Source: Eumeta japonica
Lineage: Eukaryota; Arthropoda; Insecta; Lepidoptera; Psychidae
Direction of reading: 5' to 3'
Length of the DNA stretch: 64,000 nt
Assembly (NCBI GenBank): GCA_005406025.1
Contig: BGZK01000002.1
Location: 806,001-870,000 of the forward strand
Shown here: positions 34,131-45,539 of the stretch, piece after piece
Layout: every line of letters starts with the position of its first letter
How positions within the stretch are numbered: the first letter of the stretch is position 1
Notes under the pieces: generated by a model
Database searches by the model: none
What the model was told of the DNA's origin: nothing
The model's input: only the letters and a program-made list of their open reading frames with translations
Position numbers and translations under genes: made by a program

Positions 34131-35920
34131 AAAAAATATCGTAAAATGTCACTGATAACAATTTGATGACATTTGCTTTATACGAAATCAGAAATGTGAT
34201 CAAAATGGTGTTTTATTAAATTTACCCGGAAACTTTTAGCTTCTTTTCCAATTTTCTGTTTTATTCGTTCCCTTTCTCGTCCCAAGCACCACTTCACCTT
34301 TTGACGGCATTCCGCGCGAAATTAAATGTTTTTGAGCGAAATAAATTTTAAGCTTTCCCGAATTCTATAGAAGGCTGTCGAAAGCAATTTTGTTTAATTT
34401 ATTTTTACGATTAATAACGCTGTTGTCAGTAATTAATTTTGCAATGGAGTCCTCTCTTATAATCTTTTATAAGCAGAGATGGTTTACGCGCCTAAAAGGA
34501 GTGATCCAATTTTTATTGGAAATACACAAGTTGTACCCTTGTATCTTCTCAACTCCTCATTATGAAATTAAACGAAAAAATATTGTTAATTTCTTTTACT
34601 TTCTCTGCTTTTCTAGTCACATATTCACAAAAACAAACACACACAAACGCACATCTGTGTTTGTTCGCGCGCGTAGGAATCGTTGTGTGTGTGTGTATGC
34701 GTGCTTTATTTTTTTTAATTTTTGACCAAAGGCTATGATGTTAACCCTTGTACGTACAATTTAGTTATCAATGAAAAGCTTTCAAAATGAATGTTCAAGT
34801 TTACATATAGAATTAACATCGTAATTTCGTCGTAAGATAGATAAGTGCAATCAGCATGTGACGTGCGGCCCGCAATGTATTCAGTGTTACATGTAATTAT
34901 GTATATTTAAACTAATTAATATTAATATGAATGAAAGTCATTATCTCGAGTACTAAAATAAAGTTCAAATATATTTCAAGAAATTAAAAAATAAACTGAA
35001 TAACAGACAAATAACGTAAAGATGGAATAAAAACTTTTTACAATATCTCTTGTTATTTTTCTAGAGACATAAATGTTATTTGAATGAAAAGAAATTTATA
35101 ATTTACTGTCTTTGTTTTAGAAAGAGGATATTGAAATTATTTTCTCAACTATTAAAATGTGAGTTTGTGTTACAGATAATATAAAAAAAACTTTGACTAC
35201 GAAAACGAGAAAAATATCTACCATTGAATAATGTTTTTCGACTCCGCTCATACAATATGCAAGACCTTAAAAAACCTATCGTACATATAATTTATGTGTT
35301 CCAAAATTTTAATTTCGTCTGCACTTATTAACATTTCAATTGTTTTTGAGTTTTTCACATCACAGTTTACAATCATAATCATTTAGAAACGACGTAATAA
35401 CAGTATTTATGCAGCATTTATGTAGTAAATCTTATTTTACATTTCAAAATACTATGTTTTTTGAAAGAAAAACAATGCTTACTGTACTAAATTTCTAAAA
35501 AGAAATGCGATAACTGCCTTAATCCTATCATTTTTATTGTGAACATGGTGTTGACAATAATGTATGTAATTATAATTAAGGAACATTTAATCAGTAGTCT
35601 GTTTTAGACATAGTTATAAAATTCGTTAATAAGCTAAAATTTTAATTTACTTCATCTTGAAAGATTAAGCACAAAGTATAGCAAGTTTATTTAATTACGA
35701 AATAAGTCATCTCTAAGTTGATTGTGACATGAAATCCTTCGTTAATGCATCATAATTATTCATAAAATGTAAAATAAGCGTGTAAATATTATTGCGCCAT
35801 GAACGCTCCTTAAAAATTCATAACTCAATTGTTTCATAAACAAAAATTACCTGGCTTAATAATGCGTTTCTACGTCTGGAACACTTTCATAACGAGTCCA
35901 TACGAAAAATGTAAAGTTCC
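34131..35920. other. AT-rich DNA, nothing recognised
   Basis: The 111-codon frame at 34390-34725 is low-complexity and includes a (GT)n-derived tail; no family match is evident. Confidence 0.4.
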
Positions 35921-35924
35921 AGAA

Positions 35925-36260
35925 CAACTTTTTCCGCGGGCGCGAATCAAAACTGAAACTTATACGCTACGTTGCGCTACGAAAGTTGTGCTACGCCGCT
36001 GCGGCGTAGACCGCGCTCGTAGGCCGTCACACCGCGAATGGCGGATGCTGGATGTCGGCGCGCATGGACCGACCCACACCACAGAGTGAAAGCTACCGCA
36101 AAGCTCGCCGCCGAAAGCGCCAGAACGCAAATGCCGTCAACGAGCATTAGTATGGGAATGTATTTGCTCTGTGCGCCGGCGGCGCGCGGGCCGCGTTATC
36201 GGCCAGTAAAGGATTATATAGCTCGTTATGTATTCCACTGTTTGGGCCATAATTGAATGT
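35925..36260. other. GC-rich island with short hairpin
   Basis: CG-dense stretch containing a compact palindrome 'ctacgccgctgcggcgtag' (35993-36011). Two plus-strand frames overlap (35829-36089, 36038-36256) without recognisable motifs. Candidate promoter-like or conserved non-coding DNA. Confidence 0.35.
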
Positions 36261-36649
36261 GATCCCGTGCCTCGAGTGCAGATTATCGCTCTCTGTTTGT
36301 TTCTATTGTTTCAATGTTTTAATTTAATATATTTTGTTAGTCTCATTTTTAAAATACTATTGGGTTATTATGTAAGCAAATAAACTATTTATCAATACAT
36401 ACTATGCAGAAATCTTTTAAAATTTCGTAATTACTGATGCGATGGTACACATTTTTTAATTATTGACAATCATTGATAACTTTAAAATGTATAGATATAT
36501 AAATCGTGAGTAAATAAACACTAATAGTGAATTAATCGTTTCATTTAAACACTTAATTAATTTCTTTGCAATATTGATTTAAATCGATAAGAGTTCTGCA
36601 AAGTACGTCATGTACAGAATGATTGACACGCTGATGTCATAATTAAGTT

Positions 36650-36870
36650 ATATGCGAAAACGGCACCGCGCGCCCGCCGCGAGCTGACGCCAGGTACATG
36701 TAAGGCAATAAAGCAGTTTGTATCGTTATTCCTTTCACACACAACTTACGAATGTACGTGGGACATAATAACTGTCAAACGCGTAATGCCATTTGTGAGG
36801 TCCCCGAGGAGCGACCTCCGAGCGAACGCCGGCCGCGCCGCGAGAGCCGACTTTGTATGTTTGCGATGCG
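36650..36870 (-). other. GC-rich island with a consensus splice donor (candidate 5' UTR exon)
   Basis: On the minus strand a GC-rich stretch ('ctctcgcggcgcggccggcg') is followed by 'acattc|gtaagt', a consensus donor (last exon base 36750). No convincing start codon is needed if this is a non-coding first exon. It is upstream of, and on the same strand as, the signal-peptide exon at 29029-29105, which itself starts with an acceptor and so requires an upstream exon. The link is inference only. Confidence 0.25.
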
Positions 36871-36899
36871 CGGAAGGACAAATAGGCACAGAATAAAAA

Positions 36900-37520
36900 C
36901 ATACCGGACAAGTACAAAAAGGACTGGCGCCCTGAGGGTTCGTAAAAAAATAATTAGGTAGATATTTCCTTTATCAAGAGTCTTGACTATTTTTGTGGGT
37001 TTTTGATAACTATTTTTGCAAAATATTCGTCCTGGGTATTTCGAAAATTTTTCTTTTTTATTTTTTTTTATTTCTGAAGTTTCGAAAATTATCAGTTTTG
37101 GAAATATTAAGTTTTTATTGCAAGATGTTAAAAAATGTCTTCCTATTCATTGGTCATCATCACGGTCCATACTCCATTTATAAAAGTAAATTTTTAATCT
37201 CGAGAAATATAATTTCATGCGATATAAGTACAAATGAAAAAATTTCACATTTCTAAATTTGATTGTGCTGTTGGACCTAACATCTAGAGAAATTTTATGA
37301 TACTAGGTCATTTTGAAGTACCCTATAAGTTTTGATTTACTTGCAGGTTTCAAAATATAAGAGCCAAAATGGTATTCTCCCCATATTTTTCTATTACGTT
37401 GATTATGAATCTTGACTTTTTACACCTTTAGGAGACTGCAGACACGGGGTTTCGACAGACGGACGGCCTACGACGTGACCTTGTGAAGGCTCTTTTATTC
37501 CTTTTGAATTACGTAATTAT
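36900..37520 (+). repeat. SINE-like lepidopteran repeat, diverged copy
   Basis: It begins 'ataccggacaagtac...ccctgagggttcgtaaa' and contains 'tcaagagtcttgact'. It ends with 'gacagacggacgg', 'gtgaaggctcttttattcc' and 'ttttgaattacg'. Same family and orientation as 16757-17397. The 87-codon frame inside (36993-37256) is incidental. Confidence 0.65.
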
Positions 37521-38630
37521 AAATAAATATTTATCTAACACGTAGTAAAATAAACCGAAAATTATTTAAAAAATATTGATCATTTCCTTAAAAATATTAT
37601 TTAATTATACAAAAAAAAAATGATATGAAAAAAATTGAGATTTTCTTTATTTTCAGTATAAAATTAAAAGTATATACTTTATAACTTAAATATTTAATTG
37701 TATATGAAAGTTGTAAATATTACTACAAATGTTAATAAAGTTAAACCTATTGATGACTTAATTTGCTCAAATACCTTGATCGAGATACATTTATAAAATG
37801 AAAACTTTTACACTTAAACGTATTTACTAATCCTGTACATTTTCTTTGTACGTACGAGATTTTGCATACGAAAATAATAATTTGTAAACTTTTGAAATTA
37901 CATTAATAAATATTACGGTATCGCCGACGAGCCGGTATTTGCGCAATAAATATTAAAGATTTTATGCCTTTTAAACAACTTTGTTTGAGGTAATCCCTTA
38001 TGAACCATCACTTAAAAAGGTTTTACGAGTTGTTGCCGACGACGCCCGCCCAGATAAGGCGCCGACGACTGCGCGCGGACTGAGCTTCCTGGATTGATAA
38101 TCTGTTCTTTCTGTGGCTCGAAGAAGCTTTTAAGCAGAGTAAATAAACAAACTTTACAGAACTCTTACAATATTCTGCAAGAAAAAAATCTTAATGAAAA
38201 AGAAAGTATTGCAGCGAAGGACAATTAATTTGGATGTTTAGATGTTTTTATATGACACATTTAAGAAAATAGTATTGGTTAAATTTTATAATAATTAGTC
38301 TTATGATATCATAAAAAAAATGTTAGATGGTGAATTTAAAACATATACAAGTATAAGATACCTCGCAATTTAGGTTATAATTTTTTTTATATATAAATGA
38401 ACGAAAAAAATGTAATATGAACAGAAAAATGACAGTATGTGAACAAAAACATTGATAAAATATTAGCAAACGTTATCTTATCAAAATATTACTTTGTTCG
38501 TATTTTACCATTAAACTGCATCTTGAAATCGTTCATTTTTGTAATTCTGAAATTTGTATTATATTCTTTCCATAATAAATTCCTTCTTCAGTTAAATGTA
38601 TAATTACTGAACATTTTTACATATTTGTCA
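37521..38630. other. AT-rich DNA; small GC patch near 38030-38085
   Basis: No gene or repeat supported; 'gacgacgcccgcccagataaggcgcc' style patch is isolated. Confidence 0.4.
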
Positions 38631-38638
38631 CAACAATT

Positions 38639-38782
38639 GATGGCCGGATCTACCATATGCCTTTTCGGGCTTCAGCCCAGGGCCCCGTGGATTCAAGGGG
38701 CCCCCGGCTAAGTCAAGTCAAAGCCAAAAAGAGATGATATGCAAAAAAATAGGTAGCCCCCTTAACTCACGGTCCGGCCCTG
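38639..38782. mobile_element. hAT-type MITE (144 bp)
   Basis: The right end reads ...tccggccctg, i.e. inverted CAGGGCCGGA, a common hAT terminus. The left end 'gatggccgga' matches it at 8 of 10 positions. The 8 bp outside, 'caacaatt' (38631-38638) and 'gaacaatg' (38783-38790), agree at 6 of 8 positions, as an aged 8-bp hAT target duplication would. The interior is GC-rich ('cagggccccgtgg', 'ggggcccccggc') and non-coding. Confidence 0.65.
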
Positions 38783-38790
38783 GAACAATG

Positions 38791-40235
38791 AGAAAAAAAT
38801 GAAATTAAAAATGTATATTACGATATAGAACATAATTGTATGCTTAGTTGTGTACATAATTAGCCATACATATTGATCGATTACAATCAACTTTCGGAGG
38901 AAACACAATAATTGCTTAAACTATAATTTACTTAGTATATATTATGACAAAAGAACTGTATTCGTTCATCGACAAACGAAACTTGTTGAAATGACCATAA
39001 TACATGTATAAAATATTGATTCATAAGTTATTTAAATCACCAATACATAGTTATATTTATACAAAATGGGACATCGTATATTCTATCACATAATCCATTA
39101 TACCAACCAATATATCCCGTAGGTTTTTTATTATTAAACTAAAACACTCATTTATTTCTGAATTTTATAATTTTCACATTTTGTAATTTTTTTTAAAAAC
39201 GGTGTTTTTTTATAAGCTTAAAGGGCAAGTACGAATGAAAAGCCTACGCAGACCGCAAGTCTTTCAATAAACTTTAATTCGAGATGAAACTCCCTTCCAG
39301 CCCTGTTCACAGACAGCTAACCGCTCTGATGTACGTCAGGTGCCTATTTCAAGTTTTCAGCCCGAAACTTCAGACTGTTAACAATGTCGCTACAAAAGAC
39401 TTTGTCAGACTAACTGAAGTTAACTCGAAAATGAAAAACATGTTTTGCAGGGTAAACTTAGCGTTGCGAGGGCTATTGGTATTTATTATCGCTCCTTTGA
39501 TATCCTAGCATAAAGGTTTAAGTAGACCGTTACGTTATAGTCAGGTTAAGATTACGTGGTCAACTTGTCGCAGTTTTAGAATACCATTGCCGAGCTCACA
39601 CTGACGATACGCCTGTAAAAGTCTGTTATAAATTTGACATTTGCATTATTAAACAATCATGGTGTATTAAAACAGAATACAAAAAAAAACAATGTATTTT
39701 TTTTTTGTAATTACTTAGTTATGTGATTCATTTTGAAAATTTCCAAGTCATATTAATTAATCCCTAAGGGTTCACCGAGTCCCAGCCAGTGCACAAGAGA
39801 TAAAAAAATTATATTGTTTCATCCACAAAATGAGTAAGTTTTATATACTTTATATTTATTATAAAAAAAATGTTATTTTACGTAGTTCACTAATTTTCCA
39901 AACGACTGAAATACTGCTTTGAGTGTACCTTTATTAAGTGAACCGGTTTTGTAAACAGGATTAGCGAAAATTAATATTTAATCCGTTTCAGTATCGAATT
40001 TTTAACGTCCAAAGTATTACGACATTTTCTGGAAGTTTTAAAGCTGAAACCTTTATCGAACCTTCTACCTCTTGCTGGGCACTCATTTACATGGTATAAC
40101 TATAGATCATTAGTTATCAAGGATTAAGTATCAAAAAGGTATCAAGCCTTATTATTTGTTGATGTGAGAATTCTATAACGAATATTTCGTTTTACGTAGG
40201 TGTTTGCACGTATTTCCTTCCTCTAACATTCACAA
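38791..40235. other. Nothing recognised
   Basis: AT-rich. The 74-codon frame at 39284-39508 has no clear motif, though it lies just upstream of LINE coding sequence and could be a very decayed extension. Confidence 0.35.
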
Positions 40236-40239
40236 AAGG

Positions 40240-41235
40240 AGTGGTCTTGATGGATGATCCCATTGTGTTTAAAATATGCGCTTCTGAGTTAGCATTGATT
40301 TTGATGCACCTATTTTGTCACTCACAATCTTTCGGTATAGTACTGGACCCCAAAAGACTGCTTTTGTACATACTGTCTCTAGGGACTTCTTACTTTCTTG
40401 TTCTCCAGAACAGTGCAATTTATTAGTATCCGTCAGCTTCTGGACTAAATTGAAGAACACCAGTTAACATATCATCGTCAGAATTGGTTTTATAGTGTCC
40501 GCTCAACTGGTCCGATCGTGCCTTAATGATCAACCGTTGGACAGAAACCATCCACGCAATTGCCTTCGGGAACAAGTAGCAAGTTGGGGTGTAAGTCTGG
40601 ATGTAGCAAAGGCCTTTGGAGGGTCTAGCACAAAGCAGTTCTTTTGAAAATTCTCTCCTATGGGCTACCTGAGATATTGTGCAGATAGAATGACGATTAT
40701 CTTCTCAATCGAGGTCGTGATTGACAGCTTATGTCTTTAGATCTTAGCCTTGTGGTGCTTAAAGGTATACAGAAATTCTTTTGGTATACAAAAATACTTT
40801 TCCCTACTTTATTATTTTTACGTATCAATAATTTACCGAAAATCAGTAACATTCATTGTTGTGTGGATGATATTACTGTAATAGCATTATATTCGGGTTA
40901 CGTTAACATATTTTGACATCTTATTGATAAGTTTCAAATGAGACTTATGTGGGAAACACAATCATCCTACTACATGTTTTCGAATAATGTAGACTTACAC
41001 TTGTGCGATTCAACTCTAGAAAGACACAACGTTGCTCGTTCATTGTAAAAACAATTGCTTTGTTCGTTTTTCTCTCTTCGGCAACTCTTTTCTTAGTGCC
41101 ACACCAAATATCTGAGTATCTCGTTTTAAACGAGAACTATCAAATATAAACGTTTTATTTCGCTGTAATTAGAAGTTCGCAAAAAGCTTGGGGTGCTGAA
41201 TAGATCATGTAGTTATTTAAGTTAAACCATCGCTT
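40240..41235 (+). pseudogene. Jockey-like LINE reverse transcriptase, part 1 (interrupted)
   Basis: Central ORF2 reverse transcriptase, decayed by stops and frameshifts. In order: fingers region 'VFKICASELALILMHLF' near 40267 with 'SFGIVLD'; degraded 'RQNWFYSVRSTG' near 40480; motif A as 'VSLDVAKAF' near 40590; 'ILSYGLPEILC' near 40650; 'PTLLFLRINNLPKISNIHC' near 40805; and motif C as 'VDDITVIALYSG' near 40863 (canonical YADD has become CVDD). Further on, 'KKLGVLNRS' near 41177 and 'HRLIEF' near 41228. The frame stops short of the conserved 'SHLWAGAPQ' region, which reappears at 44996. A foreign 3.75-kb block separates the two parts. Not functional. Confidence 0.82.
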
Positions 41236-41530
41236 AATAGAGTTCTGTAGCTAAAATGGTACAAACGGAAATCTTAAAATTTCTGTCATGTCCGGCCGTC
41301 CATCCGTCCATATGTCACAGATATTTTACTCAAAAACTACAAAATATATATTGATGAAATTTGTTAATCTAGGTGTCTCGTATGAGCCGCTATTTAGTTT
41401 GGTACATAAATAAAAAATAACTATTTCAAAAGGGGGCTCTCCATACACAAACAGAATGCTGAAAAAAAGGTTTCTCAGCAAACATCAACATATGGTACAT
41501 ATGTCAATAGTTTTTTTTAAAAACACTTAA
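41231..41530 (-). repeat. SINE-like repeat, truncated, opposite orientation
   Basis: 'gagttctgtagctaaaatgg', 'ttctgtcatgtccggccgtcc' and 'gggggctctccatacac' run parallel to the fuller copy at 52237-52768. The rest of the family (the 'cggaaccctacactgag...ttggacag' end) is missing where the Helitron coding sequence begins. Confidence 0.7.
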
Positions 41531-41534
41531 AGGT

Positions 41535-43729
41535 CTTTATTTTAATATATTTTCATACATACTTTATCGATTTTACAGTACAGCAGTTTTCAACATTGAT
41601 ATGGGCATTGAAAATTTAAGATAAAAATGGATTATATGGAACCACTCATTGATTGTTAACTTGAATTTTTTCTTTGCCTCGTATTTTAATTTTAGCCGTA
41701 AATCCGCCTTGTTCTGGTGATCGACGTCTATATTTCGGATATCCATCTTCACCTGTGACTGTTTTGTTCAAAATATAAAGTAAAAAAAATACCATAGCAT
41801 ATAGCTTCGGATAACGTTTCGTATATTTTTCACTTTCCATGCAAATAGAACTTTTATTTAGTTCACCACACGGGCCATGAACCATGTTTTTTACGATTAT
41901 ACCATAAAAATCAGGTTCTTCTGCCGGGTTTGAAAACTCAGCCTTAATAATATCATCGGTTTGATGCGGTTTAATTTTATTTTGAGACCACATTAAGTTT
42001 TAGGAATGTAGCAGTCCTCGTTTCTGCCATTCAATTGAAAACGTCCAGCAAATAACAGTACCAAATATTTTATTTTTTACGATGGCGTCAATAAATTTGA
42101 TTTATTTTTGACGAAACACTCGGGCAACAATACTATGTTGATCGCTGGCTGGCTGTCTGCCCATATTGTAAATCTTCTTTGATTTTCATCCATTAAGAAC
42201 TACATGTAAATGTTTTAAATAAATCTGGTCGGCCGTGTTTTCTAACACGAGTTATTATGTCTTGAACACATCCATGCATGTGACGTGGACTTTCAGTTAA
42301 CGTAGACGGCAAGATGATCATTTCCCACGTTATCGACGTTTCCATCATTTATCATAGCATTTCTTAAATGGATGTATTTATCTGAACGCAACTTTCGTTG
42401 ATTATGACGAATAAATTCTAATCTTTTCGTCTCAATTTTAGCATACATATTTACAATAAACTGCTGAAATATCTGCCGACAATTTAAAATATGGTTATTT
42501 TCACCATTTCTCGTCATAATTTGATAAGCATAAAATTGCATAGCTGATACTTTTTTGTTAGTTTCGACACCTATAGCTAGATCGATTTGCTGAAAATTGA
42601 AGTGATAACTTGAGGTGAGGATTTGGATGAAAAATTGAGGATGGCTCACCTCGCCAAAAAATTAGCGGATACTCTAGTGCATCACTACGACGTGTTTCAG
42701 AAATACGTTGCAATTTATTACTTTGGCGTTGAATAATAATATCACGACGACTACATTCGTTATCAACAATTACTACGGCAACTTCGATCGTTTGAGGTGC
42801 ATTAAATCTACGTTCTTATTGACCGGTTGGTCTTTTATCTGTTTGAATGACCATTTTCTTATTACCTGTAACCATTTGGTTTAGAGGTGTTTTAAACACA
42901 TTAATCAGTTGATTGTGATCATGAAGTAGACACTGTAATTTTTGAAAAATATCTCGTTGTAGTCTCTGAATGTAAGAGCAACGTTGATCTGTTTCAAGTT
43001 CTTTTTTACCACTGAAGTATACTGCAAGAAATTTTGGAGTTTCATTAGACATCCGCAGAAGTAAGCCTATTTGGTGATAAATTTGGCCTTAACCCCTGAA
43101 AATCGGGCTGAAATTTTCTTTGTAGCATATTAATGAAGTTCCAAATGAAGTCATTTGTAAACAACAGTTGTATCGACGTATAGGTATTTTGTAAGAAATG
43201 ATTGTATCTAGTGTTTTTATATTTATATATGCAAGTAATTGTGCTGGTGGTACATCTAATGCTGGTAAATTGATTTTGCCGCTCGAGCAGCACAAACCAG
43301 CAGTTTTGCCTTTAAATTCCCTCGCATGACAATACTCGCATATTGTACTCGTTTTTTTGATGATGATATTTGGATGTTCATCGTATCATTTTTTGCAATA
43401 ATAATAGAACGCCTGAAGTTTTAAATTCTCAATTTTACTTATTACAGTTCGTTTTGTGCGTAACATAGCCATTATTTCTTTACTTCTTCTATTTTCCACT
43501 TCACTTTCATCAACAGATCAACGATTTCTAAGAGTTCTCATTCGGGATAGCACTTCTTCGTTAATATGTGTTCTTCCTTCTTCGGTTAAATTTTCTCTTA
43601 ATCTTTTCACCCCTTTACGAATATTCGAAACCGTTCATCTCGTTGTTCTTCTGTTTTAGTTCGACGTGCTACTTTTCTTCTTTTTGAGTCCACTTGAGGT
43701 TTTGCAAATACTTTTTTACGCCTTGGCAT
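41535..43729 (-). pseudogene. Helitron Rep/helicase, N-terminal and Rep region, decayed
   Basis: Rolling-circle transposase (HUH nickase fused to Pif1-type helicase), N-terminal part only. It starts at 43729 with a basic MPRRKKVFAKP leader. In order: 'CEYCHAREFKGKTAGLCC' zinc-finger-like motif near 43330; 'MTSFGTS', 'GQIYHQIGLLL', then 'SNETPKFLAVYFSG' near 43040; 'LLHDHNQLINVFKT' near 42910; 'QIMTRNGENNHILNCRQIF' near 42500; 'YIHLRNAM' near 42370; 'SPRHMHG..QDIITRVR' and 'GRPDLFKTFTC' near 42200-42280; 'IEWQKRGLLHS' near 42030; 'VHGPCGELN' and 'EDGYPKYRRRSPE' near 41730-41880; 'HINVENCCTVKSIKYV' near 41570. The HUH site (canonical GLPHAH) reads GLLHS followed by a stop. The helicase half is missing after about 41535. 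Several frameshifts occur. Dead copy. Confidence 0.93.
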
Positions 43730-44019
43730 TAAATAAGTTACACAAAATTAATCTCTTTATAGTTATACTCTAAAATATTTATACAGTTTGTTCTTTTTCA
43801 CTTGTCAAAATTACTTGAATTTGTTTATTTACTGTTTACTCTTAATTCCGGTTGATCTTCTCTCAACTGAAAACACGACTTTTCGTCAGTTTGATCGACT
43901 GAAGAAAAAATTTTTGGATTATATACCACAATACATCGAAATTTCTATAACCAGAACATTCAAGATTATTCTCAACGATGACAGCTTACCTTAAATCTTT
44001 TAAGATTTATTAAATTATT

Positions 44020-44530
44020 TTTCAATGTTCTCGATCATTCTGGAATGTTAAAGAATTAGAACTTTCAAGTATATTTCCGATAGTGACAGACCACTTTGGA
44101 TCTTTATCATTTTTTTTGATTATTATAGATCGTTCTAGAATATTACAGCAAAATGTAGAAAAATTTTGGAAGCGCTTATAAGTTAAAAAATAAATTCATT
44201 TTATACATTTTTTTAGAACTTTCTAGAACATTTCACGAAAGTTTCAACTGTTGCAGACATTTTGGAACTGTCTAGATCATGCCAGAAATTTTTAGAACCT
44301 TCCAAAACATTCCAGATCGATTGTAACAGTCGCAGACATTTTAGAACTTTCTATAACATTCCGGATCGACTTTAATAGTTGCACGCAATTTGGAATTACT
44401 CAGATCATTCCAGAAATTTTTGGAACCTTTCAGAACATTCCAGATCGATTGTAACAGTTGCACATATTTTAGAACTTCCTAGATCATTCCAGAATTTTTT
44501 AGAACTTACTATAATATTCCGGAACGACTT
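44020..44530. promoter_or_regulatory. Array of heat-shock-element-like GAA/TTC clusters in the Helitron leader
   Basis: About ten clusters of inverted GAA/TTC triplets with strict 5-bp phasing (nGAAnnTTCnnGAAn): starts at 44033, 44133, 44216, 44265, 44295, 44344, 44403, 44423, 44472 and 44502. The best are GAActTTCtaGAA at 44216-44228 and GAAccTTTcaGAAcaTTC at 44423-44440. They alternate with spacer phrases such as 'gatcgattgtaacagttgca'; part of the array repeats at about 79 bp (44361, 44440, 44519). They lie directly upstream of the minus-strand Helitron ORF start (43729), so they would act as its promoter region. Phasing matches the heat-shock factor consensus; binding is inferred. Confidence 0.6.
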
Positions 44531-44579
44531 TAATAGTTGCACACATTTTAGAATTTTATAAATCATTTCTAGAAGTTAT

Positions 44580-44730
44580 CATAAGTTAGAAAAGGACAGA
44601 TATATATTTTTGCGCCACCCACAACCACCCATTTCACCCACCACCACCAAACTCTCTTACTCTCACCGTGAGACTACGAGTTTTACCACCCCAACGAGAA
44701 ATTGATTGGTATTGGTGGTGATAGAGAAAA
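44580..44730 (-). mobile_element. Probable 5' terminal region of the Helitron
   Basis: Read on the minus strand this gives 'tctctatcaccaccaatacc', 'caatttctcgttggggtgg' and a 'gtggtggtgggtgaaatggg' stretch. A 5' TC followed by a CACCACCAATACC-type leader is compatible with a Helitron start near 44725. The exact base is not provable from one decayed copy. Confidence 0.4.
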
Positions 44731-44995
44731 CCCTGTCTTTACAAACAAATATTAACATTTTGTATTAGTATTTAGATTTAAATTTAGAAGTGATTATATG
44801 GGATGTAATGCGGCTTGTCATCACTTGCTTGTTATTCTGCAGGTGATTACCTTTAAAATTTTTGAAGATGAGCTAATTTGGCTTATTAATTTAGAAATGG
44901 TGGCTATTTGAAAGTTAGAACATTTAACGAGAAATATACTTTCATTTTGGATCATAAATGGTATTTTTTTTTTACTTTATTTTTACAGTTCCAAC

Positions 44996-45410
44996 TAAAA
45001 CTACAGTCACCTCTGGGATGGGGCACCTCAGTACAAATTCTTGCCTCTAAACCGCATCCAACGTCGACCGTACCGAATTGTCGGCGACCTTGTAATATCC
45101 GGTCAGTTCGACCCATTAAGTTTTCGAAAGGAACCTAATGGCCCTTAACCTTTATACACGCTTTGTCGCATATATTACAGTAAGAAATATTTGGTACATT
45201 TTCGTTGGAAATCACTTCTTCTTTATGGAAATTTTTCTTTTATATCTCAAAGATTATTAGCATTCGAGGTTTCGGTGAAAAACTGGACTCTACGTTTGCA
45301 AAAATTTTTGTCAAGTATTTTTTCGATTGTTTTTATGCGGGTTTGAAACTATCAATTATTATTCTAGATATTATTCCTAGTCCAAAACGTCTATGATTTA
45401 AATAGGTATC
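44996..45410 (+). pseudogene. Jockey-like LINE reverse transcriptase, part 2 (C-terminal)
   Basis: Continues the LINE broken at 41235: 'NYSHLWDGAPQYKFLPLNRI' near 44998, 'QRRPYRIVGDL' and 'FDPLSFRKE' up to about 45135 correspond to the canonical SHLWAGAPQY..LPLDRIQRRA.RIV.D block. A more decayed tail runs to about 45410. Only about eight codons of the family are missing between the two parts. The preceding 'tttttttttactttatttttacag' looks like a splice acceptor, but the LINE match explains the sequence. Confidence 0.75.
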
Positions 45411-45539
45411 TCAAATAGTAGGCTTCATTAAATATCAATTAAGCTTGTGAACTAGAATTTTACAAAATATCGCTCTTCGATTGAGTAATTCTTATTTCAG
45501 TGTCACATTCAGAATACAGTTTCAGATTTTTTGTTTAAA

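Noticed and set aside
34390..34725. 111-codon plus-strand frame
   Set aside because: Low-complexity hydrophobic sequence with a (GT)n-derived end; no motif, no splice or start context.
44960..45135. Apparent host exon preceded by a strong acceptor 'tttttttttactttatttttacag'
   Set aside because: The downstream frame matches the LINE reverse transcriptase C-terminus (SHLW.GAPQY..LPL..IQRR), which continues the LINE at 40240-41235.
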